In this document: positions 44,163 through 53,914 of the stretch, in pieces | Position numbering within the stretch: the first letter of the stretch is position 1 | Layout: every line of letters begins with the position of its first letter | Source: DATMXT01 sp963662765 | GTDB lineage: Bacteria > Bacillota > Clostridia > Oscillospirales > Feifaniaceae | DNA: 64,000 nt | NCBI GenBank assembly: GCA_963662765.2 | Contig: CAXXUP010000003.1 | Location: 114,638-178,637, forward strand | Direction: 5' to 3' | The notes under the pieces: generated by a model | The model's database searches: none | What the model was told of the DNA's origin: nothing | The model's input: only the letters and a program-made list of their open reading frames with translations | Made by a program: the position numbers and the translations under genes

Positions 44163-44683
44163 TGAAAAAGGAGCTATTGTTCTCCGGAATCGGCGGTCAG
44201 GGCATTATGAACCTCGGCGAAATCCTGTGCGAGGCGGCGATTAAGGCCGGCTATAACGCGACATTCTCTCCCATTTATGGTGCGGAAAAGCGCGGCGGCC
44301 GTACGATGTGCAATATCATTCTCTCCACTGAAATTGAGTGTCAGATCGTATCCGAAGCGGATATTATGCTCATCATGGACGAGGCTTCTCTGTCTGACTA
44401 TCAGCACCTTGCAGGGGAGAACGGCGTGCTCATTCTCAGTACACTTGTAGAGAAAAAGCCTGATTGCCCGTGCAAGAATGTCAAGGTCGTCCCGTTTTTT
44501 GAAGAGGCCACGAATCTTGGCAATTCCAAAGTCGCCAACATGATTGCCCTAGGCTATGTCCTGAAATTTCTTGACTTCATTCCCTGCGATACCGTCGAAG
44601 CGCTGATCAAAGTGACTTTTTTAAAGAAGGAGAATTTGATTTCGCTGAACATCGAAGCGTTTAGAAAAGGTTTTGATATGTGA
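44162..44683 (+). CDS. 2-oxoacid:ferredoxin oxidoreductase gamma subunit
   Basis: 173 residues, overlapping the beta stop by one base. ELLFSGIGGQGIMNLGEILCEAAIKAG and TFSPIYGAEKRGGRTMCNIILS are typical of the CoA-binding gamma chain. Completes the delta-alpha-beta-gamma operon. Confidence 0.93.
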   Translation: MKKELLFSGIGGQGIMNLGEILCEAAIKAGYNATFSPIYGAEKRGGRTMCNIILSTEIECQIVSEADIMLIMDEASLSDYQHLAGENGVLILSTLVEKKPDCPCKNVKVVPFFEEATNLGNSKVANMIALGYVLKFLDFIPCDTVEALIKVTFLKKENLISLNIEAFRKGFDM

Positions 44684-44686
44684 GGC

Positions 44687-44721
44687 ATCCCCGGAAACCG
44701 TTTTCAATGGTTCCCGGGGAT
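44687..44721 (+). terminator. Terminator of the Vor operon
   Basis: Thirteen-base stem with one mismatch (ATCCCCGG... with ...CCGGGGAT) three bases after the last stop; only a weak T run follows. Confidence 0.7.
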
Positions 44722-44853
44722 TTCGCTTTACATTTGCTCTTGTTTTCGGGCTCAGATAGTCCGCCGGTTAGGACAATGCCGTAAAAAGACTTGCTGTTAT
44801 CACAATTATCCCAAAAACGCACTGGTTAATTTCATTGCGCCGGCCCGGCTTAT

Positions 44854-45971
44854 CTATGCGATTTGCATGATAACAAGATGTGCTGATACAGGTCTTGTTC
44901 CTCCCGCCAGAGGGGTGATGGTCAGCGCAGCGGCATTGCCGGCTGGATTTCGTACCGTCAGAATTGAATTGATGACCGACGTTTCCACAAGGGCCATTCC
45001 AGCAATCTGAGATGTGCCCGTAGCCCGACCGACCACTGTATAGGCTAAGTCTGCTGGGCCTCCGCCGGAATCAAGTGTCAAAATCAATTGTCCCGCTTCA
45101 GACACACTAACCTGGAACAAGACTTGGTACGTGCCAATGTTGGCCAGATTAAACGTGCTGGCACTCGTGCGGGCAATCGCCCCTCCGCTCGTGGGACCGT
45201 CCTGCGGGAAGCTGACGTCTGTGCCGGGGGCCACTGTGCCGCGTTATCAGGAGGCATCAGCGCAAAGAAATCGGCGAAGTTTAATATTCCCCCCGCAGTC
45301 CCAGTTGTTCCCGTGGAACCGGTTGCGCCTGTGGCTCCGGCGGCTCCGGTGGCTCCAGTAGCACCAGTAGCTCCGGTCGGTCCGGTCGCTCCGCCGCCGG
45401 GTCCGGTGGCTCCTGTAGCGCCTGTTGCCCCAGTCACGCCAATACCTGTCGAACCCGTGGGGCCTGTTGCGCCGGCGGCTCCAGTAGCACCAGTAGCTCC
45501 GGTCGGTCCGGTCGCTCCGCCGCCGGGTCCGGTGGCTCCTGTAGCGCCTGTTGCCCCAGTCACGCCAATACCTGTCGCACCGGTGGCACCAGTGGCTCCT
45601 GTGGCTCCGGTCGGGCCCTTTGGACCAGTTGGACCGATACAACATATGTTACAATTGCACTCTGCGGCGCAGCCAGCAATTTTCTTTTTACAACATTCGA
45701 TAACTTCCTCGCGTTTTTTCTTGTAGTGTTCTTTACATTCCTGATTGCAACAGATAGCGATTGCATCATTATAATAATTTACCCATTTTCTACATTCTCT
45801 TATATATTTATCTTTGCATGCCCTAATACAGCATTCACATTCATTTTTTACCTTATTGCTGTCATCGCAATTCACACAATACACATCGCGACAGGACGGT
45901 TTATAATCGAAATATGGATTGTTATCCATAATATTATCACTGCTTTCAGTCAACATATAATCTATTTTCAT
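44854..45971 (-). pseudogene. Collagen-like spore-surface protein (BclA type), split by a frameshift
   Basis: Two frames make one gene of about 370 residues. Part 1 (45971 to about 45240): Cys/Lys-rich N-terminus (many CC and CxxC pairs, about 30-110), then about 35 G-x-x triplets, mainly GAT/GPT, up to about residue 230, and NFADFFALMPPDNAA. Part 2 (about 45236 to 44854): APGTDVSFPQDGPTSGGAI through GTYQVLFQVSVSEAGQL, the jelly-roll BclA C-terminal domain, in the frame shifted by one base. The expected join is DNAATVAPGTDV, so one missing base near 45236-45243 accounts for it. BclA-like glycoproteins form the exosporium hair layer. Confidence 0.85.
45351..45577. repeat. Duplicated 101-bp block in the collagen region
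   Basis: Bases 45351-45451 recur exactly at 45477-45577 (126-bp period, 42 residues, 14 triplets). Length-variable by recombination, in frame. Confidence 0.85.
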
Positions 45972-46494
45972 CTGTTTATAAAGGGGTGTGCCTTCCTCCT
46001 TATATCTTATGAAATTGAAGATGAAACGGTTATGGCATAAAAAGCAGCGACATACGAGAGCATTTTGGTTAAGAGATCATTCTATTGAAATCGTAAAAAT
46101 CAAGCCTTGGCGCGGTAAGCGCAAGGCTCATAAAAAGATATATTCTCAAGTTTTGTCCTTTTTACCTTCTATGGCACATCTATTAATATACGCCGTACCT
46201 GCATTTCATTGAGTGAGCTATTGAACCGGACGAATCCGTCTGCAGTCATTGATGCGACATATGGATTTTTAGAAAAAGCTTTTGAATGCATTGTACAAAA
46301 CAAGGGTCGAACGTGGCTGAGAACGCGACTGCGGCCGGCCTTTAAAGATCGGTATGCAAATCCGAACCTGCCATAAGAATAGTGCGGGATACTGATCAAT
46401 CGAATACCTCATTTTGGAAAAATGTTGTGGCACGAGATAACATCGGCCCGCTATGCTATAAAAAATGCGCATTAATGCCACCAAAACGTAATAA
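45972..46494. other. Intergenic stretch between two surface-protein genes
   Basis: No supported gene. On the minus strand AAGGAGG lies 20 bp before the collagen gene ATG, an unusually long spacing. A plus-strand frame at 46009-46212 is very basic but has no start signal. Confidence 0.5.
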
Positions 46495-46534
46495 GCAGGT
46501 ATGGCCGCCGGAAAATACCGACGGCCATACCTGC
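46495..46534 (-). terminator. Stem-loop after the giant surface-protein gene
   Basis: Thirteen-base perfect stem (46495-46507 with 46522-46534), 9 bp past the stop codon. It lacks a clear T run on the minus strand. Confidence 0.6.
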
Positions 46535-46543
46535 GTTGATTTT

Positions 46544-49500
46544 TTATGCCATAAACATTTTGATAAACCGTGTAATAATGGCGGCCACATCCTGACGGGT
46601 GGCAGTGTTCAGTGGATCGAAGCTTCCATCTGTTCTGCCGGTGATGATGCCTTCCATACCGCAGTAGGCTACGGAGTTTTCCGCCCAGGCCGCAATTCCG
46701 GCGTTATCGGTAAATCCGGGTGTTGTGGAGCAGGCAACATCCTCCTCGAGGAAATTCGCAAATCTGCTGATAATGACAGCCATCTCCTGGCGGGTGATCA
46801 TACCGTCAGGATGGAAGGTGCCATCCTCATAACCGGTGATGATGCCGTTTGCAACAGCCCAGTCCACATATTTCCCGTAGTAGGCTGTGTAATCGCAGTC
46901 GCCCGCCACGGTAAAGCTGTGCGCTTCTCGAACCTGAATCATGCCATAGCTACGCTCATAGAGGCGTCCGATGACCGTGACAAACATGGCCCGCGTCATA
47001 CCGTCTTCCGGGGAGAATTTGGTTTCGGAAGTGCCGGTGAAGATTTCGCGGTCGGCGACAAACGCAATGTACGGCGCCGCCCAGCCGGTCGAGACATCTT
47101 CAAAGACTTTGACATTGGCTGCAAATAGGATCTCTTTCCCGGCAGGTGCCAGATATTCGCCCTCGGTGATGATGGCGTCCGCATTGAGGTCATAAGCAAA
47201 CCCGATGAAAATCTTTTGCTCGCTGCCGTCTTCCAGATAGTAGGGGAGTTCGCCAGCCGACGCCATGGGGACTTCGGGCTCCAAAATGGTGATGCTTCCA
47301 CCACCTCCGCCTCCACCGACGACTTTGGCTTTTCTAGTAAACTGCGCCGTGTAGGTGGTCTCGCCGGTCACCGCTGCAGGCACCGGGCTCCAGCCGGTAA
47401 AGGTGTAAGTGTACTGAGCGTCAGCCGCTTTGCTGCCGTCGGCGTGGGTCGGGGTGGTTCCGTAGGCCACAGAAGTTGTTCCGTCAACATCGCCATCTCC
47501 ATCGGTGTCCCAGCCGATGTCATAGCTCCTCAGGTTGGTAGTAAAGGTGGCGGTGTAGGTGGTCTCGCCGGTCACCGCTGCAGGCACCGGGCTCCAGCCG
47601 GTAAAGGTGTAAGTGTACTGAGAATCAGCCGCCTTGCTGCCGTCGGCGTGGGTCGGGGTGGTTCCGTAGGCCACAGAAGTCGTTCCGTCGACGTCTCCAT
47701 CTCCGTCGGTGTCCCACCCGATGTCATAACTTCTCAGGTTGGAGGTAAAGGTGGCGGTGTAAGTGGTCTCACCGGTCACCGCTGCAAAAGTCGGGCTCCA
47801 GCCGATGAAGGTGTAGGTGTACTGAGCATCGGCCGCTTTGCTGCCGTCGGCGCGGGTCGGCATGGATCCGTAGGCCACAGATGTTGTTCCATCGACGTCT
47901 CCGTCGCCATCGGTGTCCCAACCGATGCCATAGCTTCTCAGGTTGGTAGTAAAAGTAGCGGTGTAGGTGGCCTCGCCGGTCACCGCTGCAGGCACTGGGC
48001 TCCAGCCTGTGAAGGTGTAGGTATACTGGGCGTCGGCCGCCTTGCTGCCGTCGGCGTGGGTCGGGGTGGTGCCGTAGGCCACTGTTGTCGTCTCGTCGAC
48101 ATCGCCGTCACCGTCGGTATCCCACCCGATGGCGTAGCTCCTCACGGTGGAGTCAAACTGCGCTGTGTAGGTGGCCTCGCCGGTCACGGCTGCAGGTGCT
48201 GGACTCCAGCCGGTAAAGGTGTAAGTGTACTTAGCGTCGGCCGCTTTGCTGCCGTCGGCGTGGGTCGGGGTGGTTCCGTAGGCCACAGAAGTCGTTTTGT
48301 CAACATCGCCATCTCCATCGGTGTCCCAGCCGATGTCATAACTTCTCAGGTTGGAGGTAAAGGTGGCGGTGTAAGTGGTCTCGCCGGTCACCGCTGCAGG
48401 CACCGGGCTCCAGCCTGTGAAGGTGTAGGTATACTGGGCGTCAGCCGCCTTGCTGCCGTCGGCGCGGGTCGGCATGGATCCGTAGGCAACAGATGTTGTT
48501 CCATCGACTTCTCCGTCGCCATCGGTGTCCCAACCGATGCCATAGCTCCTCAGGTTGGTAGTAAAAGTGGCGGTGTAGGTGGCCTCGCCGGTCACCGCTG
48601 CAAGCGTCGGGCTCCAGCCGGTGAAGGTGTAAGTGTACTGAGCGTCGGCCGCCTTGCTGCCGTCGGCGTGGGTCGGGGTGGTGCCGTAGGCCACAGAAGT
48701 CGTTCCGTCAACATCGCCATCTCCATCGGTGTCCCAGCTGATGGTGTAGCTGCCCGGTCCCTCCAGAATATCCACTGAAGTACTGGTGGTCTTACCGGTA
48801 ACCGAGATGGGCTGACCATTAATTCCATAATAGGTCAGGGTTACCCGCTTGCCGTCTGTGATGCCGGCAATCTCAGCAATAAGTCCCTTGCCGAGTACGG
48901 CTGCGCTGCCATCGTCGTACTCCTCATCGCTCATGCAGCCGGCCGGAGCGTATGTGAACTGGATGGTGGTTTGCTTGCTTGTGCCGCTATCGACGTTGAG
49001 CGTGGTCAGGACAGCCCCGGTCTTCAGGATGTTATCGTAACCATTCTCATATGTTCCGGCATCCGAATGATTATGCCCCCACAGGAAGATGGCATTTGGA
49101 TGTTCGTTCAAAATCGCAATGACATCCTCCGACCGCTGGGCAACCCGGTTGCCGTCATAATGCAGGGGATAGTGCGACATGATGAAAATCGGGATGTCGT
49201 CGGGAGCGCTGTCGAGATAGGTGTCAAGTGCCGCAATCTGGGCCTGTGTAAACTCCTGGACCGTGCTCGACGTGACGGAGTTGCAGGAACCGAACGTGTA
49301 GATGATATAATCCTCGTTCGCGGCGGCAACACCGGTCTGTGAGATCAGCATGGCCGTATTGTTTGTGGTTTTAACGCTGTTGTAATTGCCGCCGGCAGCA
49401 GGACCGGCATACATCTCATGGTTGCCGGTCGTGTAGATGCCGCCATCCGTCACGAAGTCATCATGATCATCCACGGTGTCGATCATTGCCTGGACGAACT

Positions 49501-52500
49501 GCCAGTATTGGGTGACGGACGTGGAGGACGTGCTGGCTATATCCCCGCATATGCCCATATAGTCAATCGACGGATAGAGCGCACTCACGTCGGTCAGCCA
49601 ATTGTCAAGGTTGTTGGTCGCCCCGGTCTCGAAGTGGGTGTCGGAAGTGAAGCCAAGAAAACTGGATCCGGTACTCGGCCATGCCGTCACCGTGACGATA
49701 CAGGAGTCACTGTGTCCGTTTGCTGCAGCAACGACAACGCCTGTGCCCGCCTGAAGGCCTGTGACAAGACCAGTCTGATCAACCGAGACATACTCACTGC
49801 CGCTTGCGGCAGACCAGCTTACGGGGCTTGTGGCGCCGGTGGGGGAGAGTGTTGCCGCAAGCTGAACCGTGCGACCCACTTTGACAAAAGTCGTCTCCGG
49901 AATCGAGATGCTGGTAGCTGCAACATGCTCGGCAAAAATGCTGATCGCAGACCCCGCGCTTGTGTTGGCTGCAAAACTCCCGCCGCTGCAGGTCAGATAG
50001 TATGTGCTGGAAGAAGACACGTAGTAGAGGATACCGCCGCTATAGTCCATTGCCCGGCCGGCGGTCGCCAGATACATCCTTGGTCCGTTGCCCATATAGA
50101 GGCTGTATCCTATGTAGTCTCCATTAGCGGGACTCAGCAGCCAGTCGTCGCCGGATTTCGTTGCAGTCCAGACGACGGTGGTGTCCGAAGTTGTAATGGT
50201 GTTTTCCGAGACCGTCTGCGCCGTCGCGGCCGATGTGGCAGTGGAGCTGCTCTTGGGAACGGTGTCGACATCGAGGCAAGAAGCGGTGGAGCCTGACACA
50301 TAGGCGATGAGGTATTTTCCACCGTCTACAAAACTGTCGGTGAGCATGTACTCGGTGCCCTGCGAGGTCATAACCGTGAAGTTGACGGTGTAGCTCTTGG
50401 TGGTGGTGCCATCCTCGGCCGTGACGGTGATGGAGGCGGTGGCTGCACCGCCCAGAAGCATCGCGCCGGCATTGGCGGTGACTAATGCATCCCCGTCACT
50501 GCAGACACCCTGCAGCGAAACGAGGCCGTCGGCAGTACCGTAGGGCAGCGTGACATCGTAATTTACAGTTGAAGCGGAGAAACCGGAGATCGCCGTATAG
50601 GTCACTCCGCCATTGAGGGAATAAGCCAGTGAAGTGAGGTTTGCGTTGTCCGATTCGCTGTCGCCTATGGGGACGGTCAGCGACGCAAGGCCTGTGTTCT
50701 TCAGATTGGCTACGGCACCGCTCAGATTGTAATAGGAAAAGCTGACGCTGTGGCCGTTGGCCGAAACATCCGCCACAAGTCCGTAATAGGGGCTTTGCTG
50801 CGTCGAGTACATTGCACCGGCACAGGCGTAAGTGAAATTGATCTCGCTGCTGTGCCCGGAGGAATAGGTGACGGTGTCTCCCGCTGTCAGAATCTCACCA
50901 TAGTGCGTTTCAGCAGACCCTTGAGAGTGATTGTGCCCCCAGAGGAAGACGGTGTTCGGATGCTCGTTGAGCAGCGCAATCATATCATCCGCGTTTGTGG
51001 TGGTTCGAGTGGATATGTAATGCAGGGGAAAGTGGGCCGTGATAAAAATGGGGATATCGTCAGGGGCTGTCTCGAGATAAGTCCGAAGGGTTTCAATGTC
51101 CGCGTCCGGATAATTTCCCGTTGCCGAGCCGCTGGAGGCGCCCATACAGTAAATGATATAGTTATCCTCGTTGACGCCCTCCCCGATGCGCAGCAGGCCA
51201 AGGTCGGTAAGCCCGCTCGGTAGGGTGGTTGTCTGATACTCATGGTTGCCTGACGTATATACGCCAAGCCCCTCGCCCACATAGGTGTTGGTGAGATCGA
51301 CAACCTCGGCAAAATCTGCGATGTACGCCGACGAGCCGCTCGTGGTATAGGAGTAATCTCCGCCGTACACCATGTGGTCGAGGTCGGCCGGCACATGGGT
51401 CAACCAGTTCTCGAGGTTTGAGATGGAAGCATGGACGTCGGAGGTGAAGCCGATGAAAGCCTCTTCCCCGGTGGGCTGCGCGGTGACCGTGACAGTGCAG
51501 GTGTCCGAAAGGGATGTGCCGTTAATAGTCGCCGTGACGGTTGCAGTGCCTGCTGCAACACCCGTGACAACGCCGCTGGCATTGACTTCGGCATAGCTTG
51601 CGCCCGCTGTGACCGCCCATGTGAGGCTGTAGGCGGCACCCTCCGGTGTCACCACCGGCGTCAATGTGACGGTCTCGCCGACCTCAACGGTGGCATCAGC
51701 GACGGAAATGCCGGTGGGCAGCACCGGGGTGCCGGTGACCGTGACAGTGCAGGTGTCGGACACAGATGTGCCGTTGATTGTTACCGTGACGGTAGCCGTG
51801 CCTGCGGCAAGGCCTGTGACAACGCCGCTGGCGTTGACTTCGGCATAGCTGCCGCCCGCTGTTACCGCCCAAGTGAGCGTGTAGGCGGCGTCCTCCGGTG
51901 TCACCACCGGCGCCAATGTGACGGTGTCACCGACTTCGACAGTGGCGTCATTGACGGATATGCCGGTGGGCATGGCCGCCTTCTTGAAGAGCGAAATGGC
52001 GGAACCTGCCTGCGCCGTTGTCTCGTTAGTGAAGGTGCCATCCGCAAAGGTGAGGTAATACGTACTGCTTGAGTTGCTGGAATAGTAGGTCAGATAACCG
52101 GTGCCGGAGCCATATTCGTAAGCCCTCAAAGTGGTGTTTAAATAAATTTTTCCACTGGTCAAATATAGATACCTGTCCGAATTGCCTCCGCCCGCCGGCA
52201 TGACAAGCCAGTCATCATCGTTTGAAGTGACCGTCCACGCCAGGCTCTCATCAAATGTCGATATGACATCGTCCGAAACCGCGGCATCCGTTGCATCTGC
52301 CGAGGTGCTGGAAGACGAAGTGGTCAGCTCGTCGTAGTCGAGGCAGTGGGCGGTAGCGCCTTCGACATAGGCTAGGATGTATTCTTCGCCGGCCTCAAAG
52401 CTGCTCACACGCACATAGGTGGTAGGGCCGACGACCGTCACCGTGCAGGAATCGGACAGAGCGGTTCCGTCGATGGATGCCGTAACGGTGGCTGTGCCTG

Positions 52501-53914
52501 CGGCAAGGCCCATGACAACGCCATCTTCGTCGACTGCGGCACAGCTAATGCCGGCCGTAACCGCCCAAGTAAGGTCATAGATGGCGTCCTCCGGTGTCAC
52601 CTCCGCCGTAAGCTGGACGGTTTCGCCCACCCCGACGGTGGCATTGTCAACAGAGATATCGGTAGGGGAGACAATCTTCTTAAACAGCGATATGTCCGAG
52701 CCGGTCTGTGCTTCAAGGTCGTTGACAAACGAGCCACCCGAATATGTCAGATGATAAGTGCCGTTTGTGCTGGAATAGTAGGTCAGATACCCGGTGTCGG
52801 GATCATATGCGTAGGCCCGTGAGGTTGTGTTTAAGTAAATTCTGCCCGTACTGCTCTGGTATGTCAGATAGAGATATCTGGCCAGGTAGCTTCCGCCTGC
52901 CGGCATGACACACCAGTCATCGCCGCTTGCAGTGACAGACCACGCCAGACTCTCGTCAAATGTCGAAATGACATCATCCGAAACCGCAGCATTCGTTGCA
53001 TCGGCCGAGGTGATCGTGGTAGTGGTGGAAAGCTCGTCGTAGTCAAGGCAGTGGGCGGTGTCACCCTCGACATAGGCGATGATGTAATCGCCGGGGCCCT
53101 CGAAATCGCTCACCCGGATATAATCCATTGGCTGGATAACCGTGACGGTGCAGGTGGCCGAAATGCCTTCCACGGTGGCGGTGACGGTCACAGTTCCGGC
53201 CGATACACCGGTGACGACACCGTCGTCGACAGTGGCGACATCCACGTCGTCGCTCTCCCATGTCACGGGAAGCCCCTCAAGGGATGACGACAGCGTGAGG
53301 GTCAATTCCACCGAATCCCCCACGGCCACGCTGGCGTCGCCCAGAGAGGCGGTGCCCGTACCCTCAGTCTCCTCAAAAAAGACAATCTGCGACCCGCTGC
53401 TGGTGCTGTTGCTGAAAGTACCGTCGGTAGTGTTGTATTTGAGTCTGTATGTACTGGAACCGGCATATGAAATTATACCGGAACTGTAGGTCAAGGCGCG
53501 CTGGCTCGAGGTGGCTATATAAATCGCGCTTCCTCCGCCAAGATACAGAGAAGAGGAGGAGGAATCGCCCGGACGGATATACCAGGCCGCACTTGAGGCC
53601 TCGAAGGTCCATATCAGACTGGCGTCATCTGTCGTGATGGTGTTGTTATCCGTATCGACATCAAGATCAACGGCATCGACCGCTGTACTACCCGAGCCAG
53701 TGGGCAGCTCATCGGCGTCAAGGCAGTGTGCCGTATTCCCGTCGACACAGGCAATGATGTATTTGCCGCCGCTTACAATTGTGTCGGCCTTGACGTAGGT
53801 GGTGCCCGCGGACACCTCATCTGCACCCGCAGTGAGCATTGCTCCCGGGAGCAGGGAAAAGATCATGGATAAAGCGAGAAGCAGAGACAGGAGTTTTTTC
53901 CGATGCGTTTTCAT
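46544..53914 (-). CDS. Giant SLH surface protein with two metallophosphatase domains, Ig-like domains and repeats
   Basis: 2456 residues; signal peptide MKTHRKKLLSLLLALSMIFSLLPGAMLTAGA. Four copies of a lectin-like module (for example YIIAYVEGDTAHCLDYDEL...SLAWSVTASGDDW) alternate with BIG_2 Ig-like domains, each ending CTVTV. Two calcineurin-like phosphatase domains are intact: one at about 815-1000 (SDVHA, GGDYS, GNHE, HFPLHY, GHNH), the other at about 1415-1620 (SDTHF, CGDIA, GNHEM, SHYPLHY, GHNH). A cadherin-like sandwich lies between them (about 1090-1180). Then seven 68-residue repeats (about 1722-2197), a glycine hinge and three SLH domains (about 2275-2456). Anchored to the wall; extracellular phosphoester hydrolysis is likely, substrate unknown. 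Confidence 0.9.
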   Translation of the reverse strand: MKTHRKKLLSLLLALSMIFSLLPGAMLTAGADEVSAGTTYVKADTIVSGGKYIIACVDGNTAHCLDADELPTGSGSTAVDAVDLDVDTDNNTITTDDASLIWTFEASSAAWYIRPGDSSSSSLYLGGGSAIYIATSSQRALTYSSGIISYAGSSTYRLKYNTTDGTFSNSTSSGSQIVFFEETEGTGTASLGDASVAVGDSVELTLTLSSSLEGLPVTWESDDVDVATVDDGVVTGVSAGTVTVTATVEGISATCTVTVIQPMDYIRVSDFEGPGDYIIAYVEGDTAHCLDYDELSTTTTITSADATNAAVSDDVISTFDESLAWSVTASGDDWCVMPAGGSYLARYLYLTYQSSTGRIYLNTTSRAYAYDPDTGYLTYYSSTNGTYHLTYSGGSFVNDLEAQTGSDISLFKKIVSPTDISVDNATVGVGETVQLTAEVTPEDAIYDLTWAVTAGISCAAVDEDGVVMGLAAGTATVTASIDGTALSDSCTVTVVGPTTYVRVSSFEAGEEYILAYVEGATAHCLDYDELTTSSSSTSADATDAAVSDDVISTFDESLAWTVTSNDDDWLVMPAGGGNSDRYLYLTSGKIYLNTTLRAYEYGSGTGYLTYYSSNSSSTYYLTFADGTFTNETTAQAGSAISLFKKAAMPTGISVNDATVEVGDTVTLAPVVTPEDAAYTLTWAVTAGGSYAEVNASGVVTGLAAGTATVTVTINGTSVSDTCTVTVTGTPVLPTGISVADATVEVGETVTLTPVVTPEGAAYSLTWAVTAGASYAEVNASGVVTGVAAGTATVTATINGTSLSDTCTVTVTAQPTGEEAFIGFTSDVHASISNLENWLTHVPADLDHMVYGGDYSYTTSGSSAYIADFAEVVDLTNTYVGEGLGVYTSGNHEYQTTTLPSGLTDLGLLRIGEGVNEDNYIIYCMGASSGSATGNYPDADIETLRTYLETAPDDIPIFITAHFPLHYISTRTTTNADDMIALLNEHPNTVFLWGHNHSQGSAETHYGEILTAGDTVTYSSGHSSEINFTYACAGAMYSTQQSPYYGLVADVSANGHSVSFSYYNLSGAVANLKNTGLASLTVPIGDSESDNANLTSLAYSLNGGVTYTAISGFSASTVNYDVTLPYGTADGLVSLQGVCSDGDALVTANAGAMLLGGAATASITVTAEDGTTTKSYTVNFTVMTSQGTEYMLTDSFVDGGKYLIAYVSGSTASCLDVDTVPKSSSTATSAATAQTVSENTITTSDTTVVWTATKSGDDWLLSPANGDYIGYSLYMGNGPRMYLATAGRAMDYSGGILYYVSSSSTYYLTCSGGSFAANTSAGSAISIFAEHVAATSISIPETTFVKVGRTVQLAATLSPTGATSPVSWSAASGSEYVSVDQTGLVTGLQAGTGVVVAAANGHSDSCIVTVTAWPSTGSSFLGFTSDTHFETGATNNLDNWLTDVSALYPSIDYMGICGDIASTSSTSVTQYWQFVQAMIDTVDDHDDFVTDGGIYTTGNHEMYAGPAAGGNYNSVKTTNNTAMLISQTGVAAANEDYIIYTFGSCNSVTSSTVQEFTQAQIAALDTYLDSAPDDIPIFIMSHYPLHYDGNRVAQRSEDVIAILNEHPNAIFLWGHNHSDAGTYENGYDNILKTGAVLTTLNVDSGTSKQTTIQFTYAPAGCMSDEEYDDGSAAVLGKGLIAEIAGITDGKRVTLTYYGINGQPISVTGKTTSTSVDILEGPGSYTISWDTDGDGDVDGTTSVAYGTTPTHADGSKAADAQYTYTFTGWSPTLAAVTGEATYTATFTTNLRSYGIGWDTDGDGEVDGTTSVAYGSMPTRADGSKAADAQYTYTFTGWSPVPAAVTGETTYTATFTSNLRSYDIGWDTDGDGDVDKTTSVAYGTTPTHADGSKAADAKYTYTFTGWSPAPAAVTGEATYTAQFDSTVRSYAIGWDTDGDGDVDETTTVAYGTTPTHADGSKAADAQYTYTFTGWSPVPAAVTGEATYTATFTTNLRSYGIGWDTDGDGDVDGTTSVAYGSMPTRADGSKAADAQYTYTFIGWSPTFAAVTGETTYTATFTSNLRSYDIGWDTDGDGDVDGTTSVAYGTTPTHADGSKAADSQYTYTFTGWSPVPAAVTGETTYTATFTTNLRSYDIGWDTDGDGDVDGTTSVAYGTTPTHADGSKAADAQYTYTFTGWSPVPAAVTGETTYTAQFTRKAKVVGGGGGGGSITILEPEVPMASAGELPYYLEDGSEQKIFIGFAYDLNADAIITEGEYLAPAGKEILFAANVKVFEDVSTGWAAPYIAFVADREIFTGTSETKFSPEDGMTRAMFVTVIGRLYERSYGMIQVREAHSFTVAGDCDYTAYYGKYVDWAVANGIITGYEDGTFHPDGMITRQEMAVIISRFANFLEEDVACSTTPGFTDNAGIAAWAENSVAYCGMEGIITGRTDGSFDPLNTATRQDVAAIITRFIKMFMA
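47324..48751 (-). repeat. Seven tandem 204-bp repeats
   Basis: Each unit encodes 68 residues, beginning SY-I-WDTDGDG-VD-TT and ending TYTA-F; similar to InlB B-repeat/flexible stalk units. Units 1-3 resemble units 4-6 in order, with GSMPTRADG in units 2 and 5. Confidence 0.92.

Noticed and set aside
45290..45640. Possible CRISPR array
   Set aside because: The repeats are in-frame codon triplets without constant-length unique spacers and lie within a coding sequence.
45088..45726. Plus-strand proline/valine-rich 212-codon frame
   Set aside because: Reverse-strand image of the GxT collagen triplets.
46009..46212. Basic 67-codon plus-strand ORF
   Set aside because: No ribosome site, no family and it sits in the leader of the opposite gene; not enough to call a gene.
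47216..48778. 520-codon plus-strand open frame opposite the giant surface gene
   Set aside because: It mirrors the 204-bp repeat array; periodic composition keeps the antisense frame open. No start signal and no recognisable domain.
49418..50296. 292-codon plus-strand frame
   Set aside because: Antisense shadow of the second phosphatase region and neighbouring modules, which carry clear domains.
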